64,000 nt of DNA. Origin: Psettodes erumei (lineage: Eukaryota; Chordata; Actinopteri; Pleuronectiformes; Psettodidae). Below are positions 25,321 to 34,192 of this stretch, in pieces. A model generated the notes under the pieces. The model worked only from the letters and a program-made list of their open reading frames with translations. It ran no database searches and had not been told where the DNA came from. Both the position numbers and the translations under genes were made by a program. The first letter of the stretch is position 1. The number at the start of each line of letters is the position of its first letter. The stretch lies in assembly GCA_016785225.1 (NCBI GenBank), contig JAFBJZ010000454.1:2246501-2310500 (forward strand), written 5' to 3'.

Positions 25321-27589
25321 GTAGAAAGTAGGAAGAGTTAATACAAGAAGAGGTGGGAGGATGAGATTACAAGAAGAGGGTACCAATAACTCTACATACG
25401 GGAACAGATATGTATTTCAGAATTCAAGAAACAATTATTTTCATCTTCCACATAAATGAATACATTGGAAATTTATAGAGACAACTTAGAGAGTAAAGGT
25501 GAAACAACAGTTGTTTTCATATTTCATATTGTCGTCTGAACTCTTGCCACACAAGTTTGGAGAATGAGGAGCTGAAACAGTTTTAAATAGACTGGCATTT
25601 AACATATATGTGGAAAGGATTACACTTCACTTAATATAAACAAAGACCCCAAATTTCTTACCCATGTGTTCAGTGATTTCAATTTAGACAGCCTGCTACC
25701 ATGGATAAAATAATATTAGCTGCTATAACTGATTTCTGATCCCATTCCTGTCCTGCCTGAAACTACATTTGGGCTCCAAAGGTGATTTGATACAAAATGA
25801 GACCAACAAATGTCTATATGTGCAGACCAGTTACGTTGGCTACCCACCTTCCAACTTAAAGAGCTTCACTTGAGGGAAGCATGCCTCACCTCTTTTTCTT
25901 TTTAAACAATTTCTTTCACAGTTTTTTTTTCTTCTTTTTTCTTTTCCGGGAGTTTTCCGAGTTCCGGGATTTTTTCCCCTTGTTTTCACGTCCAAAGTAC
26001 AGTCGGCATATGAGATTTAGAAACTTGTATTGTCATCTTCTTTTAACATCTTCTGCCCTCTAGTGGTCAGAAATCAACTATAGCAGCCTCAACTAATTTG
26101 CACGTTGATGCTCAGGGAACATTGGAGCATGTAAAAATGTTCTCACCTCACCTCACACGGTGCTTCCCTTTGTAAAACCTGTGAAGAACCTTCCTGGTTC
26201 TTGTTAGTTCTCACATTGTTTGCAGGTGTTGTGTGAAACGTACAGGCACAACATAACGTACCCCTCTGTGTGGTTATTGGTGTCTCGGTAAATCATTTTT
26301 AAAATTTAAATTATAGTCCTCATCTTTGTGGAGGATCATGAAAAAGTCACTAAAGGTAAACTTTTCAGAAACTTATTTTTCTAATTGTTAAAAAAACATA
26401 CTCCCTATAAATAAGGTAAAAGTGTTACTGGAAATTTAAAAGGTGTCTGTCACAAGAGCAGGGAAACAGGCTGTCTAATGAAAATGTTTGCCAAAGTCAA
26501 ATGATGTAATTTTTAATTGCACTTGGAAGTTTTAGCTAAACAAGGATGTGTGTTATTTTATGTAAACATGTATTAAGAGTGCCTACTCATATCATCTCAG
26601 CCATGTGTGCAATAGCCTTCTCCTGATGGGGTCTGGCTGCCTTCATATGCTGGAAACTAGATCTTGTGTCATTTATTTAGATTGAAAGCTGTTACGTTAT
26701 CTCAGTTATTTTATTTTATTCCCAGAAATATCAAAAGAATCAGTGATTTAGTAACATCTTCACTTATTTAAAATGTGTTCATGAGTCTTGTGTACTGCAA
26801 GTTTTTCCATTTTCCTTTTTTGGGAAAGAGAGATTATAACTGTAAGATTGGTAAATGTCAATATTATGTCCATGCACAATGCTGCTGTTGCAGGACACTA
26901 GTCTAAAGACCTAATGCACAGAAAAACACCTGAATAGTAGCACATTTAAATTGTGTCAGCCATGTTAAAGAGAGTCTGAATCATTTTAACATTTACAGTA
27001 CTTAATTAACAATATAGAAGATCTTCTTTTGTGCAATGAAATCATTTTCTTTCTCAGGTCTCCAGTCAGTTTTCTCCCATGCGTTACCCTTGTTGTCAGC
27101 CTCAAGTCTTATCGTGATCCTCTCGGAGAAGAAAGCGATTTGACTTCAGTTTAGGTTTTTTCTCACTTTGGTTTTTACTTTGACTGGAAATTGTGTTAGA
27201 AAAAATGTGTACTGTATTTTTGGTGTCTGGAACCCCCAGAAAAACTTGTGCCTATTGACAGTCATTGTGTTGCTGTCCTTGTATTGCATGCTCTTTAGTT
27301 ATTTTGTCCTATCATGTGTTTGGATGTTTTCTTTAAGTTATACCTTTTTTTTGCTTTTTTTAAAAAAAAAAAACACACACAATGCATGTACATGCTTGGG
27401 AGTGCTGAACATGTCGGGTCAGTTGACGGTGCTTTGTTTCACTGGCTGAACGAACTGTCTCGCGTCACCGGGGGTGTTCACTGTTGCACATCAATGCAAA
27501 ACTTTCAACTCAACAGTTTGAGTTTCAATTGTGACTTTATACAAGAAAATCATCGAAATGGTCTTCAACATGTTTATTTAGGTTGGTCA
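25321..27589 (+). other. Probable 3' UTR of the microprotein gene, no transporter ORF
   Basis: About 2.3 kb of AT-rich sequence between the microprotein stop and the AATAAA at 27590. No long ORF and no multi-helix hydrophobic frame resembling a nucleotide-sugar transporter is present in any plus-strand frame. There is a T-rich tract at 25920-25950 and an oligo-T/oligo-A junction near 27345-27372. The assignment as a single 3' UTR is inference. Confidence 0.4.
27573..27578 (-). terminator. Candidate poly(A) signal of cd74
   Basis: TTTATT on the plus strand reads AATAAA on the minus strand. It is the first such hexamer I see downstream of the cd74 stop at 28290, implying a 3' UTR of about 0.7 kb. 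Confidence 0.35.
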
Positions 27590-27595
27590 AATAAA
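27590..27595 (+). terminator. Candidate poly(A) signal of the microprotein gene
   Basis: AATAAA followed by a GT/T-rich stretch (agtttgtcttagttgttcctg-like, about 20-40 bp downstream), as expected for a cleavage and GU-rich element. Other AATAAA hexamers occur at about 27765 and 28009. Confidence 0.4.
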
Positions 27596-28289
27596 GTGGG
27601 AAAATACAGTTTGTCTTAGTTGTTCCTGATTGAGCCAAACGTTCACATTTACGTTTATCTTGAATAATTAATTAAGTTGGAAGTATAATGTAAAGGGGCA
27701 GTTGGCAAACCTTGTTTTCATCTACATGTTGATAAAAATCTACAGTTTACAAAAACAGTATATTAATAAATGCCCTCTGCCCACAATTCATAAAAAAAGT
27801 CTGAAAAGTAATAAGGCACTCTTAAAATTCTTAACTCTTAGAAGCCATTAAAAAAATTACTTATTAGAAAGTATTCTGTAATTAAACCCAACAGTCACCT
27901 CTGTCTATATAATATTGGTTGCAAACAATAAGATAAGATGTTAGCAAGCAGATAAATGATTATAATTAGGTAATTTATCAGCAGTAAATAATGCTCTTAT
28001 TAACTTATGAAGAACAATAAATGTGATGGTGATTAAAAGATGGCAACGGTGTAACAAGTCGGGGTTTGGTGTTGACCCGGTGCTGTTCTGTATGGGAGAT
28101 TTCATCAGCTTCAACAGAAACAGAAAACACATGATGAAAAGAATACAGGTAATTCACAATGACAGTAGAAAGTAATTTCCCTTCGAAACTGCCCCTTGCT
28201 AAAAGAATATACTTGGGACTGAATTAAACTGAACTGAAACTATAGCAGGGAGAAGCATAGGAACAGGAACACCGTGACTCACCACAGTA

Positions 28290-28333
28290 TCAGACGTCAG
28301 TGTTGGCCATGCTCAACACGCTGCTCATGCGTC
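28290..28333 (-). CDS. cd74: cd74 coding exon 6 (C-terminus and stop)
   Basis: Acceptor tctttgtag, then 13 codons (RMSSVLSMANTDV) and TGA (complement of 28290-28292). The phase matches exon 5. This short hydrophilic tail has no known motif. Confidence 0.75.
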
Positions 28334-31037
28334 CTACAAAGACAGATGGTTGACTGTCAACATCAGCACTCAGGGTTCCAAAATAATGCGTTCAACTTTT
28401 AAATCTGCATCTGGATCCGGATCGAACATCAAAATAGACACAGTGATTGATAATAACAGAATTACCAAATTTTCATTACAATTAAATGTAATATAAATAT
28501 CAAAGACCTTAATAATAAATAATTTCACAAAACTCTTCCTTGGATCTGAACCAAAAATAACAAACAGGTGTTTGAGTAAAACTACTAATAAAAAAACTGC
28601 ACTTGTGTTGAAATGATCCCTTTTCCTATTCTCAGTCCAACTCTATGTCCAGTTATCTTGTCTCACCAGAGAGGGCACTTCTGCCGCATCTGGCCGGTCC
28701 GTCCGTCACGGATCCAGGGATTTGTTCCCCGCTGGCCGGGTTCACGCACCAGCACTGTTGCATGTAGCACTGCTGTGGCCGGTAGAGGCCGCGCTCATCA
28801 CAGTCAGGACGGAAACCTGGCACCTGCACAGCCTTTTTGCCAGCAGCCTCCAGATTGCACTGGGTGGCCTGCAACGGGTCTGGTAGAGAGGGGAGGGGTT
28901 AAATCAGAGCAATGTTAGAAACAAAATGCGAACATGCAACGACTGAGCTTTTTCACAAAAATCTTACCAGTGGAAAAAAGTCAGATATAGGTTATGATCA
29001 AATGTCTTCTAATGTGTAGACAGATAAAGATGATTACACCTTATATGTGGATATGAATATTGTGAATATATACACATACCAGCTTTTCCTGGGCCTCCAG
29101 TGGTAGCCCCCTGCAATACAATCCGTGGAACAAAACAGAGAACTGTGTCTTAAACATGGTTTTACAAGAATATGACAGTAAATAAGTTTTGCTGTATTCA
29201 AGCTGAGTTTTATTACTTTTATCACATTGTTAAATCCACACCTACACCTCCATCGTGATTGGAGTCTGACTCATTAATTGGCTAGGTTACAGTATTGGAA
29301 TATTTGCTTATCAGTACCAGCATATTTGTCAGGTGATAATTCATGAAAAAATTGTGCTGGCGAAACACCACAGGTCCATCAGAGAGCAGTGGAAAGTCTG
29401 TTTTCAGTTCCTTATCAGAAATGTTCACTGAACGCATTGTGCACAGAAAGATTAACCAATATATCATTAGAGGAAAGTCAAACACTGATACTTTTATCAG
29501 CCTTAAGAATATTATAATTGTATTTGGCTACTTTACCTCATCCGTCATCATGGGCAAAACATTCATGGCAGAGTGCATCCTCATTGAGCCAGAAACTACG
29601 GAGAGAAAGAGATAAAGAGAGTTTGAGAGATTGAGCATAGATTGAGAAAATAAATCCAGTGTGGCTCAGTTTGACTCTCGAGCTGACAAAAACTACAAAG
29701 CTTCTCTTAACGTAACTGGACTTGCTATAGTCTGTCTTCAGTGAATATTTTAGACTGGAACAATAAGTTTCCTTTTATTCATCCTCCAAATTCATCCACA
29801 AATACACAAACAGGAAGATAAGACATGATATGATTTGTTTTTCATAAATTACAGGTCACCTGGAATTTTGTTTACATTTGATATTTTCGCTTTATCATTT
29901 AATTGTATTATTTAATTGCTCACAACATTGTTGACCAAAGAAGCTGGTCCTATGTTTGCTTCATGAGACCTTGTGCTTAATGCCAGCTGTGTAAGCTACA
30001 GTATATCCCACTGAATCTGAAGTGAATGTGGCCTCCTCACCAGATCTTCCCTTTGACAGCTGTTCCTTCAGGTCGCTGCTCTGCTCTTCCAGGGATTTGA
30101 TGTCGTTCCTCTGGCTGAGGAGGAAGTAGGCAATCATTGCCTGGCTCACAACCAGGACACAGGCCAACAGGGTTATACCTGCCACCTTATAGGCCCGGGT
30201 GGAGCGGCCACTGGAAAAAAAGACGAGAGAGAGAGCAGTGAAAGAGAGTGCAAACGCATTGGGTGTTCTCACGTGAGGACTTGTTGGACATTTGTATATT
30301 TGGTATATGGACATTTGTGTTGTGTGTCTTTCTTCATAAATGATTGTCAGATTTAATATCTGCCACCGACACGGGACTAAACCCTTCGGCTGGAGAAGGA
30401 GATGAAGAGATACAGAGAAGATGGGGTAGATCAGAAAGGGAGGGCCCAGATGCGTGGTATGAGGAACTGTATAGAGGATGATGCTTGGTTTCAGAGTAAG
30501 CCCAGTTCTATTAAACAGGAAACTGAGTGATAATATGCACTGTATACGTCCCCACTGACTTGGCTGGCTTGATGAAAATCAGCTGTTGTCAAGCAGACAC
30601 CTGAGTGAAATTTTTTTCATGTCTATGTATACACCTCTTCCCTTTTAACTTCCCTTTTTAACTCCTTTGGAAATCCCATTAATTCAAATGACATGTCCTG
30701 TCTTACTATTTAATTTCAAATAATTTGATAACACCATTCATGAGACAAAGTCTTGTTTTTATTGGACTAATGATGCTAGTTTTCCTTTAAGTGTTATCTA
30801 CACATTAAGACAAAACACACAGACTTAAAGAAAATAGACTAGACAATCAATAACTTGTATACAATACTGTTGACAATTTCTGAATTCTTAAGTAATTTCA
30901 TTGTTTACAATCATTTATATCCTTTTTCATACTTTCACACACAATCCTTACCCCTGTGCTGGTGCTCCTACATTGACTTCTGTTTGCTGGCTGGAAGCTC
31001 TGAGGAGAGGCTGGGTAGTAGGCTCAGGGTCCGACAT
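28290..31037 (-). CDS. cd74: CD74-like MHC class II invariant chain, 200 aa, six coding exons
   Basis: Coding exons on the minus strand are 31037-30952, 30210-30041, 29595-29537, 29110-29080, 28879-28667 and 28333-28290; all joins keep phase and the total is 603 nt. Domains: cytosolic tail 1-40 with acidic/dileucine-type sorting signal (EPTTQPLL); signal-anchor helix about 41-60 (ITLLACVLVVSQAMIAYFLL); stalk coiled segment 62-83; CLIP-like segment 89-104 (SMRMHSAMNVLPMMTD); Gly/Thr linker 106-115; thyroglobulin type-1 domain 118-181 with six cysteines (123, 142, 153, 158, 160, 180) and the CWCV core; short tail ending in Val200. The invariant chain escorts class II molecules to endosomes and blocks their groove. 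Tg-1 domains (as in human p41) inhibit cysteine cathepsins. The trimerisation domain usually found between CLIP and Tg-1 is absent, and there are no N-glycosylation sequons. It could be one of the teleost cd74 paralogues or iclp forms. Confidence 0.88.
28667..28879 (-). CDS. cd74: cd74 coding exon 5 (thyroglobulin type-1 domain)
   Basis: Residues 116-187. The acceptor is ctctaccag and the donor is gtgaga. It encodes C-x18-C-D-x9-C-x4-CWCV-x19-C with the family signature YRPQQC and PGF.P.CDE.G. Confidence 0.92.
29080..29110 (-). CDS. cd74: cd74 coding exon 4 (31-nt linker microexon)
   Basis: Residues 106-115 (GATTGGPGKA), flanked by tattgcag and gtatgt. The phases (0 in, 1 out) fit the neighbours exactly. 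A join straight from exon 3 to exon 5 would shift the frame, which supports this exon. Confidence 0.7.
29537..29595 (-). CDS. cd74: cd74 coding exon 3 (CLIP-like segment)
   Basis: Residues 86-105. The acceptor is ctctccgtag and the donor is gtaaag. It contains MRM followed by spaced Met, Leu and Pro, the pattern of the groove-binding CLIP peptide (human CLIP also contains MRM). Confidence 0.8.
30041..30210 (-). CDS. cd74: cd74 coding exon 2 (membrane anchor and stalk)
   Basis: Residues 29-86. The acceptor is tttttttccag and the donor is gtgagg. RSTRAYKVAG precedes a 20-residue hydrophobic helix, as in other invariant chains, then an Asp/Glu/Gln/Lys-rich stalk. Confidence 0.9.
30952..31037 (-). 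CDS. cd74: cd74 coding exon 1 (cytosolic tail)
   Basis: Residues 1-29 (split Gly). The ATG lies 12 nt inside the exon after a good acceptor (tgttttcag). The donor is gtaagg. It carries the LL sorting-type signal at residues 11-12. Confidence 0.85.
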
Positions 31038-31161
31038 CTTCACGCAAACCTGAAAACAGACATATACAATCAGAAAATTTGTTTAAACAGAGGGAAACTT
31101 GACACACCTACAGGAAATACACACATGTATGTATAGACACAGAGAAGGAAACAAATCATAC

Positions 31162-31205
31162 CTTCTTTCAGATAAGGTTGCAGGCTGTTTCACAAATATC
31201 AATGA
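31162..31205 (-). other. cd74: Probable cd74 5' UTR exon
   Basis: A minus-strand donor GAAG|gtatga at 31162/31161 can pair with the acceptor at 31050-31051, giving a 5' UTR intron of about 110 bp and leaving 12 nt of leader before the ATG. The upstream limit is estimated from a CATAAA box (minus strand, 31233-31228) about 25-30 bp before a putative start near 31205. It is inferred, not shown. Confidence 0.35.
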
Positions 31206-31331
31206 CTGAATTTAGTGAAGTTTTACCTTTATGACAGTAGACAGACAGAAGGAACTGAAAGCAATGGGTGTGGAAAACCCCACAATCACAGCCAAATTGT
31301 GCTCTGACTGGATTTGTTCCTAACTGAATTT

Positions 31332-31371
31332 CTGATTGGTTACTCATGTTGGTGTGTCATCTGTTACTGGG
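31332..31371 (-). promoter_or_regulatory. MHC-II-type X/X2/Y box module upstream of cd74
   Basis: On the minus strand 31371-31358 reads CCCAGTAACAGATG, which matches the remembered X1 box of HLA-DRA (CCTAGCAACAGATG) at 12 of 14 positions. It is followed by GATGACAC-like X2 sequence. After 18 bp comes CCAATCAG (31339-31332), an NF-Y site. X1 to Y spacing in HLA-DRA is about 20 bp. RFX, CREB-family and NF-Y factors bind this module and recruit CIITA, and mammalian CD74 is also controlled by such a module. One difference is that the CCAAT element is on the opposite strand relative to the DRA Y box. No clear S/W box was placed. Confidence 0.7.
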
Positions 31372-32010
31372 GCAGAGGATAAAGCTATTTAGCAGTCATC
31401 AAACAATTGGTTGAGATGTTTAAACATATGTTTAAATCTTGATTTCTCTTGTGTACTGACTTTGTGCTTACAGACTTCTTTGGTCTGTTGAGTGAATCCT
31501 GTGATGAGCTCAATTTTGTTTTTGTTAAAAAGCTATTAAGGTTTTGCTGTAGCTGCCAAACAATTGAAGCATTTCCCATTTCCCCAAGAATTTGACCCAG
31601 AGTTCAAGACATCACAGAAATGGAAACTGCTTTGTTTCTCACAATATGGACATACACCAGGAAATTTAATAAAATCATTGAGCTAATTGAAATAGTTTAG
31701 TTTTGATCTTTTGTCACATTTGAGGATCAAGGAAGGTTACAACAAATGAGAGACACCATTGACACCTAACATTAGGAGAAGCAGTGGCTGAAGAAAGGAA
31801 GTGAGAGAGCAGTGGGGGGCACAGGGGACTGCTATGACAGAGTTTAACAGTTAAAGTCCTTGTGATTAAAAGGCCTTGTGATTAGAGGTGAATAAAAAGT
31901 CTCAGTTATGGAGAGGCTTTAGCTGATGTTATAAAACCATTTCACTGCTTTATTAGTTAAACCATTTACAGGTGGAACAGATTGAGATACGTTGTGGATG
32001 CTGAATTTGG

Positions 32011-32055
32011 TCAGTCTCAAAACTTGGTGGTTAAACCACCAAGCTTTGAGACTGA
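32011..32055. repeat. Near-perfect inverted repeat, 22-bp arms
   Basis: Arms at 32011-32032 and 32034-32055 are reverse complements with one mismatch (21 of 22) and a single-base centre at 32033. This is a potential cruciform or hairpin. Confidence 0.9.
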
Positions 32056-32059
32056 CTGA

Positions 32060-32080
32060 GACTTCTAAACTTTAGAAGTC
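32060..32080. repeat. Perfect inverted repeat, 10-bp arms
   Basis: GACTTCTAAA (32060-32069) and TTTAGAAGTC (32071-32080) around one base. It lies 4 bp after the larger palindrome. Confidence 0.9.
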
Positions 32081-32443
32081 TTAGTGATGAAGGCACTTAC
32101 AAATATCATTGTAGGGAAATATATTCTACCAGTGCAAATTTTCTGCAAACCCATAATTTATATAACCCAAAACCCATAATTTTTAAAACCTTCAAAATCG
32201 TTGTAGCTTTACTTATATGATATATGTGCCAATTTTTAAATTCATCAATCAAATTATTTGCTCCCTGCTATACATTGATGTATTTCTGTTGAATGTAAAG
32301 CACTTCTTAAATGATTTATTTTACTGTTTTTTTCCCACATAATTTAATAATTACAGCCTCTGGAACTTTGTTACCTCATTGTTGTTTTATGTGTGACGTA
32401 CTTTCGTACATGACACTAACAAAGGCGCTGCCTATTTTTTGTT

Positions 32444-32465
32444 AAAAAAAAAAAAAAAAAAAAAA
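32444..32465 (+). repeat. Poly(A) tract, 22 A
   Basis: Homopolymer just upstream of the putative srbd1 promoter. It may be a nucleosome-excluding tract or the tail of an old retroposed element; no element body is recognised 5' of it. Confidence 0.9.
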
Positions 32466-32601
32466 GGAGGTTCTTGCCCTTTAAGGGCTCTGGGCGTTCT
32501 CATTGGTTGAATCCGTAGTGTTGCAGGAAGCAGGAATACAAGTAGCTACGTTTTCCAGCGGGATACTCGCAAACAATTTGAGCATTACCAGCGGTGTAAA
32601 G
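32466..32601 (+). promoter_or_regulatory. srbd1: Putative srbd1 promoter and non-coding first exon
   Basis: An inverted CCAAT box (ATTGG, 32502-32506) follows GC-richer sequence. A possible first exon ends at AAAG|gtagaa (donor at 32602) and could join the acceptor at 33348-33349 directly in front of the ATG. No TATA box is seen, as expected for a housekeeping gene. Inference from position. Confidence 0.35.
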
Positions 32602-33349
32602 GTAGAAGTAGTTAATTAACTACCCCTGTATATGCGAGAAAACGGAGAACTAAATGATTATGATTCATTGAACGGTCATTTATCCACCTAACTTTGCTAG
32701 CGTCATCGTGAAGCGGCAAATTTGAAATAGCTAACGTAATATTGCTAGAGCTAGCAAACATTTGCTAATGAATGTCTGTGTCAGTAAGTTTTATCGTTGC
32801 TGCTAAAGTCAGAATAGATAAAATGTTCGCAGTCTCCGTTTCAGCCTACTTTGTTGGATAATGATTGACAGTAAGCCTTATCTGAACTTTGAGCAACGTT
32901 ACACTTGCATCGTTGAAAGTTAAAATTGAGCTTCTCATCACGATTTGGTTTTTTCCCTTCTAAATATTAACATTCACCGTGGTTAAAGAAGAAGACACAT
33001 ATTTTACTTCATTAAAGGTGGTAATGATACATTTTAAAAATCTCTTCTCTGTTAGAACTAAAAGTCCTGCTTTAGAGCTGTTGCATACTGCCAGGCATCT
33101 TAATAAATACTGATACATATCAATTTATAGTATAGTAACAAATAACTAAAGATGCCAATTAAGCTGAATAAATATCACAATAGTTCTCTCTGAGTTTTAG
33201 TACAGTATAAAGTAGCCTAAAAGGGAAACACTTGAACTTAAGCTCAGAACTTAGTTACATTCCACCACTGTAGACAGTTGGCTAAACTACATGATATCAC
33301 TGACACAACTTTGATGTAACACTAGATAACTAACCATATTTTCTAACAG

Positions 33350-33417
33350 ATGACGCTAAGACCCCGAGCAGCAACTGACAAATATGTGAAGTACTTAGAT
33401 ATCGACTCCGACCTGTC
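33350..33417 (+). CDS. srbd1: srbd1 coding exon 1
   Basis: MTLRPRAATDKYVKYLDIDS; the ATG is the first codon after the acceptor (ttctaacag) and the donor is gtaagt. The N-terminus is poorly conserved in this family, so the start is less certain than the rest. Ends in phase 2. Confidence 0.7.
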
Positions 33418-34153
33418 GTAAGTGTTTTTTGTTCTTTCATTCATTCGTTGAGGTAATTTTTTTAGTGCTGACAATCCATTGTCTGAAACTTCAGCATATT
33501 TGTGTTCCATGTCACAAGGCCAGATCAGGATCTGTCTTCACTGTTTGGGATGACATTAACAGTTCATCAGCTTGCTAGTTCATCTCATGGATCATGGAGA
33601 TTGTTAGACTATACAAATAAGACTTGTCTATTAAAGAATCCTAGCCTGTGTTATGAATGCTGGAGGAGAATAGTCAAACCTGGGGAAAACATACAAAGAA
33701 AGAAAACAAAAGAAACAGGTCCTATTCTAGTGGTATCATCGGCTGATTTTCCACTTTGCTCATATTCTTCCATCAGATCAATTAACCAGACAACAACCAG
33801 TGATGAGGACATTGAGGAATGGAAGCCACCAGAACCAAAGTTAAAAGCCCCCAGTAAAACTGCAGGTGAGAAGAAACCTGCTGTCAGGAAAATTGCTAAA
33901 CCAAAAGAGCCCAAAGCACCCAAAGAACCTAAAGCTCCCAGAGTGCCTAAAGAACCTAAGCCGAGGGCACCGCGCAAACCTGCAGCAGAACGAAAAACAC
34001 GTGCCCCGACAATTCTCAAGGATTCTGGAACAAAAAGGAAAAAAAATGATGATGGAAGAAAGGATGATCAACCTGGAGGAGAACAAACAGGTTGTCCAGG
34101 GGGAGTGAGGACTGAAGAAAGCAAGCCAAGTGTCAGATTGAAGGAGGAGGTAA

Positions 34154-34192
<39 letters not shown>

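Larger units (their letters stand above)
31380..32440. other. Divergent intergenic region between cd74 and srbd1
   Basis: About 1.1 kb, AT-rich, with no exon. It holds two adjacent inverted repeats at 32011-32080 (separate entries). The rest shows nothing recognisable. Confidence 0.5.

Noticed and set aside
29282..29485. Minus-strand ORF between cd74 exons 3 and 4, tested as a missing trimerisation-domain exon
   Set aside because: The sequence lacks the hydrophobic and Trp pattern of that domain, has no paired splice sites in a usable phase, and the neighbouring exons already join in frame.
33651..34019. Minus-strand ORF with GSLGTLGALGSLGALG repeats
   Set aside because: It is the antisense shadow of the KEPKAP repeats in srbd1 exon 2.
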